From Geoanaerobacter pelophilus (GTDB taxonomy: Bacteria; Desulfobacterota; Desulfuromonadia; Geobacterales; DSM-12255): a stretch of 64,000 nucleotides of DNA. Made by a program: the position numbers and the translations under genes. Shown piece after piece: positions 36,382 through 43,760 of the stretch. The notes under the pieces are model-generated. The model saw only the letters and a program-made list of their open reading frames with translations, was not told where the DNA came from and ran no database searches. The stretch spans positions 528,238 through 592,237 of the forward strand of contig NZ_JAHCVJ010000002.1 of NCBI RefSeq assembly GCF_018476885.1. Reading direction: 5' to 3'. Within the stretch, counting starts at the first letter, position 1. Each line of letters begins with the position of its first letter.

Positions 36382-36845
36382 TTATTTCAGAAACCTTACC
36401 CGGCATCGCAGGCCGGACGGTATCTTGAGTGACGGGTTGGCAATGTCCACCCGCACGATAAAGGTATTGCGCCGCATCGATGACCTTGTCCACGATAGTC
36501 ACCTTGCCGATATAAACGCCGCCAACAGGCTGTTCCGGACGTACTTCAGCCTTCATCCCCGTCTTGATGGCGCCAAATCGTCGCACCGGAACAATGACTT
36601 CCACCTTGAGCGGGTCAAGACGGGCAAGCTTGAGTATCGGCGCTTCACCCACATAATCTCCGGGGGCAAGCATCCGCTCGGCAACAACTCCGTCAATGGT
36701 GCTGAGGATGGTTTTTGTCTTCAGCCGCTCCTGGGCCTCTTCAAACTGATGTTCCGCCTTCTTCTGCTCGGTCTCCAGTTCATCCAGTTCGTTGGCCGAG
36801 ATGAGCCCATTGTCATTTTGCCCGCTTACATTGTCAGGGTGACAC
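36382..36845 (-). pseudogene. Remnant of an HlyD/RND-type efflux adaptor gene
   Basis: The minus strand encodes a clear fragment of a periplasmic membrane-fusion protein: a coiled-coil hairpin part (ELDELETEQKKAEHQFEE), the lipoyl half-motif STIDGVVAERMLAPGDYVG and the beta-barrel part LDPLKVEVIVPVRRFGAI. The frame then breaks near position 36463 after VDKVIDAAQ. A shifted frame continues the family sequence as FIVRVDIANPSLKIPSGLR and stops at 36382, so one frameshift is evident. The N-terminal third is missing: in-frame stops and unrelated sequence lie beyond about 36845. No permease or outer-membrane channel is adjacent, so the gene is dead. Confidence 0.8.
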
Positions 36846-36909
36846 CTTCAGGGTACAATTAAAAACAGCCAAGAAAGCTATTATGCAGTCGGTCCTGAAA
36901 GAGGTGATA

Positions 36910-37317
36910 ATGAGCATTGTGGAGTGGGAAGATAAATTCAACATTGGGATACATCAGATCGACAAACATCACCGACACCTAATCGAGTTACTCAATATGG
37001 CATATAAAGCCATTATTGAATTGCAGGACAAGAATCAGGTCAGGTATCTGTTTCACGAACTACTTTCTTATGCAGATTATCATTTCTCAGCAGAAGAAGA
37101 ATTAATGCGGAGTGTTGGTTACCATAAACTGGTACCTCATATGACAGAACATGAAAAATTCAAGGCTCATTTAAATGGTTTTTTGGATAAATTCCTGGCG
37201 TCTGAGGAGATCTATAATGTCGAAGTTGTTTTCTTTCTGGAAGAGTGGCTGCTGAACCATATTTTACTTACAGACAAAGAGTTCGCACCTGCTGTCAAAG
37301 CCAGAACAGTTGGCTAA
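36910..37317 (+). CDS. Bacteriohemerythrin
   Basis: Single-domain non-haem di-iron protein that binds oxygen, common in microaerophilic and metal-reducing bacteria for oxygen supply or sensing. The 135-residue product has the ligands in order: His in GIHQIDKHHRHLI, the YHFSAEEELM His/Glu pair, and HMTEHEKF followed by HILLTDKEF. The ATG at 36910 with GAGGTG is chosen over 36883, which adds nine residues not typical of the family (MSIVEWEDKFNIGI is the usual N-terminus). The gene lies next to the broken efflux adaptor remnant. Confidence 0.93.
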   Translation: MSIVEWEDKFNIGIHQIDKHHRHLIELLNMAYKAIIELQDKNQVRYLFHELLSYADYHFSAEEELMRSVGYHKLVPHMTEHEKFKAHLNGFLDKFLASEEIYNVEVVFFLEEWLLNHILLTDKEFAPAVKARTVG

Positions 37318-37329
37318 GTTAATCCCCAT

Positions 37330-37362
37330 AAAAAAAGACCGCTTGCCATGGCAAACGGTCTT
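37330..37362. terminator. Bidirectional terminator between hemerythrin and the Spy-like gene
   Basis: A stem of GACCG...CGGTC with an inner TTGCCATGGCAA palindrome (37337-37360). On the minus strand seven T residues follow directly (37336-37330), making it a strong terminator for the Spy-like gene; on the plus strand the tail is weaker. Confidence 0.85.
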
Positions 37363-37394
37363 CATCGATCTTGATTACCTCTCTTTACGATAAC

Positions 37395-37907
37395 CTATTT
37401 CTTCATCATTTTCTTTTGCTTTGCCTTAGTCCCCTTTTTCATCGGGTGTAGTTTCTTCATTTTCTGAAACTGCTCTTCTGTCAAGACCGACCGGACTTCT
37501 TTCATAGATTTTAGCATTTCAATATGGTGGGCCGCTTTCATATCAGCAATTTTTTTTACCGCTGCGGTGGCTTTTTCGAGGTCGAAATCCTTCACCTCCA
37601 TGATATCCATAAGTTCCATTTCGGCAATTTTAATATCAGCTTTGCTCCGAATCAGCTTTTTCTTCATCTCACGGTGAATAGGGGTCAGTTTCTTCACCTG
37701 CTCATCAGTAAGGCCAATTTTATCGGCATTATCCAGGCAAGCTCCCATCATGTCGCCCATATGATCCATACCGCCCATCTCCATCATCGGCCCCTGACCT
37801 TCATGGCCATGACCAGCACGATCATGCATCGGCATGCCATCCATCTGGGCATAAACAGGTATTGCAGCGCTAACCACAAACAGCAGGGCAATCAGTACCT
37901 TTTTCAT
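37395..37907 (-). CDS. Spy/CpxP-like periplasmic protein with LTxxQ motifs
   Basis: A 170-residue exported protein. After a signal peptide (about 1-20, ending VYA) comes a Met/His/Gly-rich stretch (MDGMPMHDRAGHGHEG, MGGMDHMGDMMG) and then an all-helical domain with the LTxxQ-type motifs LTDEQVKKLTP and LTEEQFQKMKK, a feature of Spy/CpxP/ZraP chaperones and stress sensors. The basic, Met-rich tail ends KQKKMMKK. The start at 37907 follows AAAGGAGAG; a longer frame to 37988 lacks a signal peptide. Last gene of the Met-rich envelope set. The Met/His segment suggests copper or other soft-metal binding (inference). Confidence 0.88.
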   Translation of the reverse strand: MKKVLIALLFVVSAAIPVYAQMDGMPMHDRAGHGHEGQGPMMEMGGMDHMGDMMGACLDNADKIGLTDEQVKKLTPIHREMKKKLIRSKADIKIAEMELMDIMEVKDFDLEKATAAVKKIADMKAAHHIEMLKSMKEVRSVLTEEQFQKMKKLHPMKKGTKAKQKKMMKK

Positions 37908-37989
37908 AAATTCTCTCCTTTTTGCAGAAATCGTATTAAAAATCAATAATACCATAAGTCGAACGAATCCGACATCGGTTACTCCCATG

Positions 37990-38832
37990 CTACCGCATTG
38001 CGCTACCGCTCATCATGCCTGTTCCAGGGGTCATCCGGCCACCCGAGTAATTCATAAACCCGCTCGCAGCAGGCATTCCGCCAAGCGTCGTCTGCATCTG
38101 GGTCTTCATGGAGTTCATAAAAGTGCTGGACATTCCCAGCCCCTGGCCGACGTTATCGGTAATCTGGGGCATGTTCTGATTGATCTGTCCCATCATGCTC
38201 CGGAACCTGCCCATGTTCACGTTATTGCCGTTCATGACCAATCCTGACTCCGCCCCCATCAGACCCGCCATCTGCTGGGCGACCTGATGCATTTCCTGGT
38301 ATTGCTGTTGATACTGCCCAGCCATGCTACCGGCAACGTAGTCGCCGGTCATGTTCATCCCGACAGGCATGTTCAGTTGGTTACGCAGTTGGGTCATGGC
38401 CTCGGCCAAGGTCATGCCGGGATTGGCCTCCAGTTTTTCCCGCAGCAGGGTCGACATCGGGCTGATGAAGTTACTGACCGTGCCGGAAACACCGGCAGCC
38501 GGAGTGCAGAGCACATAACTGTTCGGCACTGCCAAGCCGGTATCCTTATCAATGGTCTGGTCTTTGATCGCTACGGCCACAATCGGGTATTTGCCGACAT
38601 CGGCGGGATCGATGCTCAGGGTATAGGCGCCATTTGCATCTGTCATTGTCGATGGTTCGCCAGCGTCCAATTGGTAATTGCCGTTCTTGTCGAGAAACAC
38701 CTGGGCATTCTGCAGATAACCATCGGCAACGGCACCGCTTACTTGTGTTGCAGGAGCGGAACTACCGCTGCTGCCGCATCCTGCCATAAACGCCACGCTT
38801 AGCAAACCCAGTACACCAATAATCTTTCTCAT
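37990..38832 (-). CDS. Met-rich lipoprotein with a carboxypeptidase-like beta domain
   Basis: A 280-residue predicted lipoprotein (lipobox MAGC). Residues about 30-115 look like a carboxypeptidase-regulatory-like beta sandwich (VSGAVADGYLQNAQVFLDKN, with acidic DANGAYTLS turns). The C-terminal half is helical and strongly enriched in Met, Gln and Asn (for example MGRFRSMMGQINQNMPQ and MSSTFMNSMKTQM), ending with GTGMMSGSAMR. Separated by 26 bases from the upstream barrel gene. Function unknown; Met enrichment is shared with the other members of this set. Confidence 0.78.
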   Translation of the reverse strand: MRKIIGVLGLLSVAFMAGCGSSGSSAPATQVSGAVADGYLQNAQVFLDKNGNYQLDAGEPSTMTDANGAYTLSIDPADVGKYPIVAVAIKDQTIDKDTGLAVPNSYVLCTPAAGVSGTVSNFISPMSTLLREKLEANPGMTLAEAMTQLRNQLNMPVGMNMTGDYVAGSMAGQYQQQYQEMHQVAQQMAGLMGAESGLVMNGNNVNMGRFRSMMGQINQNMPQITDNVGQGLGMSSTFMNSMKTQMQTTLGGMPAASGFMNYSGGRMTPGTGMMSGSAMR

Positions 38833-38858
38833 CTTTAACTCCTCTATTGTCTCAAAAG

Positions 38859-39731
38859 TTAGAAATCGTAAAAAACTGCTATTCCGGTCCCGTAATCAGG
38901 ACTTGAAGTGGTAATCCCCTTGGCAAGATACCCTTCAATACCGGTATGTGGAGTCGCCTGGTATTTCAGCTTCAGCCGGGCTTCGAGCAGCTCGGTCAAA
39001 CCATCGGCCAAGGCACTTGATCCTTTGATAATTAACATCGGACGAAAGTTGTCCGTTACCTGGTATCCGAACCCGCCGTTACAGCTGACGTAGTTCTTCA
39101 GGGACAGGTCCGCTGATTTGCCCTGGATCGTATAGCCTGGCTCAAGGAAGGTATACCAATCGCCAAACCACTTGGACAGCTCAACGCTGACCCCTTCGTC
39201 AAACTCGCCGGTGCCCAGCCCCTTGTTTTTGTCGGCAGTGGGAACCTTGACCGAAACAGCAGGGCGGACCTGTGGCAGGAAATCCGACTCCTGAAATAGC
39301 ACATAGCCCGCTTTCAGAATAATATCGCCAATGCCGCTCTGAGCCTTTGAGGGGTCACTGTTGGCACTGGAGCGAAGCGAATTATTACCCATGCCGGCTC
39401 CGGAGCCAGGGCCAGCCATTGCTCCGGCCACACTTTGCATGCCCATCTGCTGGCCCTGCATCTGGCGAAACTGCCCGGCAATCACATTGGTATTGCTCTG
39501 GTAGACATAAGGTATCTCAAGAGACAATCCCAATCGGTCAGATGGGTTAAACCCGATTGTAACCGGCGCATATACCGAGTTGGTTCTCGTCGCAGTCCCG
39601 TAATCTCCGGAAGTGAACTCGAAACCAGCCCCAAAAGTAAGTAGTGGCTCACCAGCCAGCACCGTTGCAGGTAATAATACAATTCCGGACAGGAATACCA
39701 GCCATGACAATTTTCTAAATCCATCTAACAC
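38859..39731 (-). CDS. Outer-membrane beta-barrel protein
   Basis: A 290-residue exported protein with signal peptide (about 1-26, ending VLAG) and alternating amphipathic strands with aromatic girdles (TFGAGFEFTSGDYG, YAPVTIGFNPSDRLGLSLEI), closing with the outer-membrane signature IAVFYDF. It resembles the MetA-pathway/transporter-type small barrels. A Gln/Met-rich loop (FRQMQGQQMGMQSVAGAMAG) interrupts one hairpin and links it by composition to the neighbouring Met-rich lipoprotein. Start is GTG at 39731, with GAGGTGAAGAG upstream. Confidence 0.82.
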   Translation of the reverse strand: MLDGFRKLSWLVFLSGIVLLPATVLAGEPLLTFGAGFEFTSGDYGTATRTNSVYAPVTIGFNPSDRLGLSLEIPYVYQSNTNVIAGQFRQMQGQQMGMQSVAGAMAGPGSGAGMGNNSLRSSANSDPSKAQSGIGDIILKAGYVLFQESDFLPQVRPAVSVKVPTADKNKGLGTGEFDEGVSVELSKWFGDWYTFLEPGYTIQGKSADLSLKNYVSCNGGFGYQVTDNFRPMLIIKGSSALADGLTELLEARLKLKYQATPHTGIEGYLAKGITTSSPDYGTGIAVFYDF

Positions 39732-39777
39732 CGCTCTTCACCTCATTCTTCCATCAGCAGGTCTTACCAGGGAAACA

Positions 39778-40320
39778 TCAACGACGCATCATCCCGCCAC
39801 CGCCACCGCGCATCATGCCGCCACCCTGATTGCGCATCCCCCCGTCGGTTCGCCCAGAACCCGCGGCGTTCATGTTTCGCCCTGACCAGGAAGGCATCCC
39901 TTTTTCATTACGGAGCTCCACCTGGGTGCCCGTTGTTTTGTTCATCAATTTTTGCGCCAGCAGGTACGTCTTGCCATCCTGTCCCTGGGCAATGGCCCCT
40001 TTGACGCTCAGCTCGTCATTCAGCTTGATCAATACCCCTTTAGCTTCCCAGTATGCGTGGGGGCCTACGCAGATGCTAACCGGATCGTGACCGCTTCTGA
40101 TTTCGATAACGACATGCTCCTTCTCGATCTGACGGGGAAGCGTTGTAACCTTGCCCGACATCGTCGTTACCGTGTTGATGTCGTAACCGCGGTTCAGGTC
40201 AAGGCCGCTTTTTCCAGTATCATCGCCACCGAAACCGAAACCGGCAAGCGCAGCACCCTGCATCAGGCAAACCATCCCGAAGGCTCCGAGCGCGAGAAGT
40301 AAAAAGCGACCTTTTTTCAT
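39778..40320 (-). CDS. Exported protein with OB-like domain and Met/Gly/Arg-rich tail
   Basis: A 180-residue protein with a signal peptide (about 1-26, ending ALAG). The middle (about 45-135) reads as a small beta barrel: VTTMSGKVTTLPRQIEKEH, then VVIEIRSGHDPVSICVGPHAYW, and GVLIKLNDELSVKGAIAQ; this is the general pattern of periplasmic OB-fold proteins. The tail is low complexity (GGGMMRGGGGGMMRR). I do not recognise a named family. Second gene of the Met-rich set. Confidence 0.75.
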   Translation of the reverse strand: MKKGRFLLLALGAFGMVCLMQGAALAGFGFGGDDTGKSGLDLNRGYDINTVTTMSGKVTTLPRQIEKEHVVIEIRSGHDPVSICVGPHAYWEAKGVLIKLNDELSVKGAIAQGQDGKTYLLAQKLMNKTTGTQVELRNEKGMPSWSGRNMNAAGSGRTDGGMRNQGGGMMRGGGGGMMRR

Positions 40321-40341
40321 GCGGTGACTGCTCCCTGAATA

Positions 40342-40623
40342 TTAGTTTACCGATACTGTAACAGCTGCTTGAGGGGCTGCCGGTGTCATGCCTTTACCGC
40401 GAGTCTGGCCATAGCGCTTGCCGGTGCCGTCCATCGGACGAATCTGGGTTCCTGACTGTTGGCTCATGCCTGTAGTGTTACAGACTGGATTTGACATCTG
40501 TCCCTGGTGGTTGGCGCTGCCATGTCCCTGGCCGCCCGGATTGCCTCCCCGAGCATAAGCAATGCCGGAGAAAGCGACTACTGCGAGTACTGTTACTGCA
40601 TAGAGTGCTGTGGTCTTGTTCAT
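40342..40623 (-). CDS. Small exported Gly/Gln-rich protein, first gene of the Met-rich set
   Basis: A 93-residue protein with a signal peptide (about 1-24, ending AYAR) and a low-complexity mature part rich in Gly, Gln, Asn, Met and His (GGNPGGQGHGSANHQGQMSN, then VCNTTGMSQQSGTQ). A single Cys is present. Strong AAAGGAGG before the ATG. No family recognised. It is the promoter-proximal gene of the set that ends at the Spy-like gene. Confidence 0.7.
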   Translation of the reverse strand: MNKTTALYAVTVLAVVAFSGIAYARGGNPGGQGHGSANHQGQMSNPVCNTTGMSQQSGTQIRPMDGTGKRYGQTRGKGMTPAAPQAAVTVSVN

Positions 40624-40667
40624 CTGAATGGTCCTCCTTTAAAATGGTTGATCTGCAAGGAGGAATT

Positions 40668-40682
40668 CCATTGTTTGTGCCA
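40668..40682 (-). promoter_or_regulatory. Weak sigma-54-like promoter before the Met-rich set
   Basis: On the minus strand TGGCACAAACAATGG has the -24 TGGCAC and the right 10-base interval to a -12 element, but the -12 reads GG instead of GC. It is about 45 bases before the first ATG. Confidence 0.35.
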
Positions 40683-40757
40683 AGAACGCATAAGCCCACA
40701 ACAGCTTGAATTTATTACACAACAGACAATACTGTTTTATGGGTAATGCCATTTTTA

Positions 40758-40773
40758 GTGCAATTTATTGCAC
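40758..40773. promoter_or_regulatory. Palindromic upstream activator-type site
   Basis: GTGCAATTTATTGCAC is a perfect palindrome. It lies about 85 bases upstream of the sigma-54-like promoter and just past the stop of the NtrC-type regulator gene, the usual place and geometry for the regulator's enhancer site. Confidence 0.6.
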
Positions 40774-40798
40774 CTGTTGCGAAGAACTCTGCACCACA

Positions 40799-42157
40799 CT
40801 AATCGGCTGCCAACAGGCCGTACTCCTTCAGCTTGTATTGCAGAGTCCGGCGGGAAATGCCCAGTTCCTCTGCTGCCAAGCGGCGATTGTCGCCATGTTT
40901 AGCCAACGCCTTGACAATCATATCCCGTTCCACCGCTTTCAGGTAATCCCGGCTGTCCAGCACCAGCGGCTCAGGGAGCCGCAGCAATGCATCCGGGAGG
41001 TTTTCCGCCCGGACCAACCCCTGAGCAAGGATCACAGCTCGTTCCATAACATTTTGTAATTCGCGAACATTCCCCGGCCAGGGATAACTTTGCATGGCCC
41101 GCAGCACACCGGCTTCAACCCCTTTTATTTTCTTGCCGATCTGCCCGCTGAACCGCTCCAGAAAGAAATTTACCAGCAACGGCATGGCATCGACCCGCTC
41201 GCGCAAAGGGGGCAGGTGAATCGGAAAAACATTCAGCCGGTAGTACAGATCCTCCCTGAAGCGATGGCCAACCACCTCATCCTGGAGATTTCTATTGGTT
41301 GCAGCGATCACCCTGACATCAGCCTTGATCTCCTTGCTGCCACCAACCCGTTCAAAAACGCGTTCCTGGATAACACGCAGGAGCTTGGCCTGTAATGCAA
41401 CCGGCATCTCGCCGATCTCATCAAGAAAAATTGTCCCACCTCTGGCAAGTTCGAACTTCCCCTGTCTGGCCTGGATTGCCCCGGTAAACGCCCCTTTTTC
41501 ATGCCCGAACAGTTCGCTTTCCAAGAGGTTCTCCGGAATGGCGGCACAGTTGAGAGGGACAAAGGGGGCCTTGCTTCTGGGGCTTAACAGGTGGATAGTT
41601 TTGGCTACCAACTCTTTACCGGTGCCGCTCTCACCGTAGATCAACACATTTGCCGTTGTTCCGGCAACATCAAGGACCAGCTTGCGTACATTTTTCATTG
41701 CCTGGCCGGCGAAAATCAGTTCATCAGGAGGCAGACCAGATGACCCAGTCTCCTTAATAGTGCGCAAGGCTCTGGTGAGCTGCTGGTTTTCCATGACCCG
41801 GTTCACCAGGTTTAACAGTGTTTCAGGAGCGGCAAGCGGCTTGGTGAGGAAGTCGATGGCGCCTTCCTTCATGGCAGATACCGCCTCATCGACGGTGCCG
41901 TAAGCGGTCAGAAAGATAAACTGCGGAGCCCCCGGGTCGTGCCTGGTTTCCCGGAACAGCTCAATACCGCTTTTGTGAGGCATCTTCAGGTCGGAAATAA
42001 CCAGGTCAAAGCTCTCTCGTTTAAGCAGGCGATCGCCATCACGGCCGTCACCGGCAACCGTGACCTGATACCCCTCATCTTCAAGAATCGTCTGGATGAA
42101 GATCCTGAACGTTGCATCGTCTTCCACCAACAGTATGGACCCTTTTGTTTCGGTCAT
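40799..42157 (-). CDS. NtrC-family sigma-54-dependent response regulator
   Basis: A 452-residue transcriptional activator: receiver domain (about 6-120, phospho-acceptor Asp56 in VISDLKMPHKSG), AAA+ domain with Walker A YGESGTGKE (around 174-182) and the sigma-54-contacting loop GAFTGA (222-227), and a Fis-type helix-turn-helix at the C-terminus (NRRLAAEELGISRRTLQYKL). The start MTETKGS at 42157 follows GGAGTG; an upstream ATG at 42175 lies inside the kinase end. It is coupled to the sensor kinase and lies directly upstream of the Met-rich envelope set, its likely target. Confidence 0.95.
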   Translation of the reverse strand: MTETKGSILLVEDDATFRIFIQTILEDEGYQVTVAGDGRDGDRLLKRESFDLVISDLKMPHKSGIELFRETRHDPGAPQFIFLTAYGTVDEAVSAMKEGAIDFLTKPLAAPETLLNLVNRVMENQQLTRALRTIKETGSSGLPPDELIFAGQAMKNVRKLVLDVAGTTANVLIYGESGTGKELVAKTIHLLSPRSKAPFVPLNCAAIPENLLESELFGHEKGAFTGAIQARQGKFELARGGTIFLDEIGEMPVALQAKLLRVIQERVFERVGGSKEIKADVRVIAATNRNLQDEVVGHRFREDLYYRLNVFPIHLPPLRERVDAMPLLVNFFLERFSGQIGKKIKGVEAGVLRAMQSYPWPGNVRELQNVMERAVILAQGLVRAENLPDALLRLPEPLVLDSRDYLKAVERDMIVKALAKHGDNRRLAAEELGISRRTLQYKLKEYGLLAAD

Positions 42158-42165
42158 GTGTCGTA

Positions 42166-43395
42166 TCACTCCCATACCCCGCCGGGTAGTTCAATAATAA
42201 CCGAGGTTCCCTTACCGGCAGCGCTTGTTACGCTGATGGTCCCCTGATGCTCCTCGACGATTTTTTTGCAAAGCGCTAGTCCCAGGCCGGTTCCTCTGGC
42301 CTTTGTGGTAAAAAAAGGCTCGAATATCCTGGCTTGGTCCTCTTCATTTATGCCTTGTCCGGTATCGGAGACTGAAATAACCACGCCTCTACCTCTCGTC
42401 TGTGCCGCAATGGTCAAAGTTCCGCCATCCGGCATTGCCTGAACAGCGTTTTTTACCAGGTTGAGCAGGACCTGTCCCAGACGATCCCGGTCACCTCGGC
42501 ACTGCACACTCTCGGCGCAGTCAGTGACCAGTGTAATTTTCTGTTGTGCGAGTTCAGCGCTCACTAGGGCCACGGAATGGGCAATCAGCTCCTTGAGCCA
42601 GAAAAGACTAACCGCATTTCGCTCGGTCTTGGCATAGCTCAGGAGGCTGGTGACGAGATTTTCCAGGCGGAGGACTTCCGCAACAATCAGCCGGCCGAAT
42701 TCACTGTTACGGCTATCGATAGGCTTCTTCTCGATAATCTGGGCAAACCCCTTGATGCCTGCCAATGGATTGCGGATTTCATGGGCAAGCGTTGCCCCCA
42801 TCTCACCTAAACGTGCCAGGCCTTCCTGTCGGGCCATCTCCAGATGATGCAGCTCTTCCCGCAGGGCAAAACGATAAATAAAGGCGGCCATGACCCAGCC
42901 GGTGAGCAGCAGCCCGATGAGGATCGTCATGTTCAACTCTGCCTTGCGGACAACGGCATCGGCTCGATAGGTATGCAGGGTCAACCGCAAGATCATTTCC
43001 GCGTCAGGAAGGTAAAGCGGAGCCAGGAATTCATAGGCTTTTTCCCCGGTACCGAGCACAACCCGGCCTTCAATCGCATCTGCTTTTTGTAGTACCGCAG
43101 AGTAGCGACCATCATCTGAACGAGTCCCAATCAGATCGGGATTTGAATGGAACCGATAGATGCCGTCTCTGTCCAGCACTGCCAGAAAGGCTAAATCTTT
43201 GGGGCGAAGGGTATTAAGGGAGTGAAAGGTAGGATCATGGACTGCCGCGTTTTCTACAGCCGAAGAAATGGACAGGGCAACTCCCCGGAGATTCTCTTCC
43301 GCCAAAGGCACTGCTGTCCGATAATTGCTTATGGCAAACCAGAGCAGGGCCACTGTAAGGCCAACTCCACTAAGCAGGAGAACTCTTTTCAGCAT
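42166..43395 (-). CDS. Membrane sensor histidine kinase, partner of the NtrC-type regulator
   Basis: Kinase of about 409 residues. Two membrane segments (about 3-20 and 172-192) flank a periplasmic sensor domain of some 150 residues (DRDGIYRFHSNPDLIGTRSD suggests a Cache-like fold), followed by HisKA with the phospho-acceptor His in LAHEIRNPLAGI and HATPase_c (DRDRLGQVLLNLVKNAVQAM, RGTGLGLALCKKI). The ATG at 43395 is the likeliest start because it places the membrane segment at the N-terminus; no good ribosome site precedes it and a start up to 43494 is possible. Its signal may be a metal or envelope stress, from the target genes. Confidence 0.9.
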   Translation of the reverse strand: MLKRVLLLSGVGLTVALLWFAISNYRTAVPLAEENLRGVALSISSAVENAAVHDPTFHSLNTLRPKDLAFLAVLDRDGIYRFHSNPDLIGTRSDDGRYSAVLQKADAIEGRVVLGTGEKAYEFLAPLYLPDAEMILRLTLHTYRADAVVRKAELNMTILIGLLLTGWVMAAFIYRFALREELHHLEMARQEGLARLGEMGATLAHEIRNPLAGIKGFAQIIEKKPIDSRNSEFGRLIVAEVLRLENLVTSLLSYAKTERNAVSLFWLKELIAHSVALVSAELAQQKITLVTDCAESVQCRGDRDRLGQVLLNLVKNAVQAMPDGGTLTIAAQTRGRGVVISVSDTGQGINEEDQARIFEPFFTTKARGTGLGLALCKKIVEEHQGTISVTSAAGKGTSVIIELPGGVWE

Positions 43396-43760
43396 CGTTG
43401 GCCCAATGTACAGACAAGGCGTTGTTTCATTCTTTTGCTTCGCTTCTGTTGCCTTAGGATCAAGTAAGGCCAGTTCACTGCCAAGCATCAGCAATGGATT
43501 AAATCGGTATAACTGCCTTCTTTATGCCAACATTCAAATTAATAAATACAATAATGTTTCCTGCCGGTTATGTCAATACAGTAGGCGACACCCGGCAAAC
43601 AGGCGGTTTCCAGCCGCTGGCAATCAGCTCACACTTCAATCCTGAATTCCGCGCCGTTTCGACTTTGCACACCGTGAGGCTTCCCCCATATTTTTCTCGA
43701 TGATGGTTTTTGACATGTATTTAAGTTACCGTCTATGACGCCTGGCTCTTCATTCAGCAC
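43396..43760. other. Gene-free region between two sensor kinase genes
   Basis: No gene-like frame or conserved RNA was recognised in these 365 bases. If the sensor kinase starts upstream of 43395, the first 100 bases become coding. Confidence 0.4.

Noticed and set aside
36359..36862. Plus-strand open frame of 167 codons
   Set aside because: It is antisense to the recognisable HlyD-type remnant; its translation matches no family by eye.
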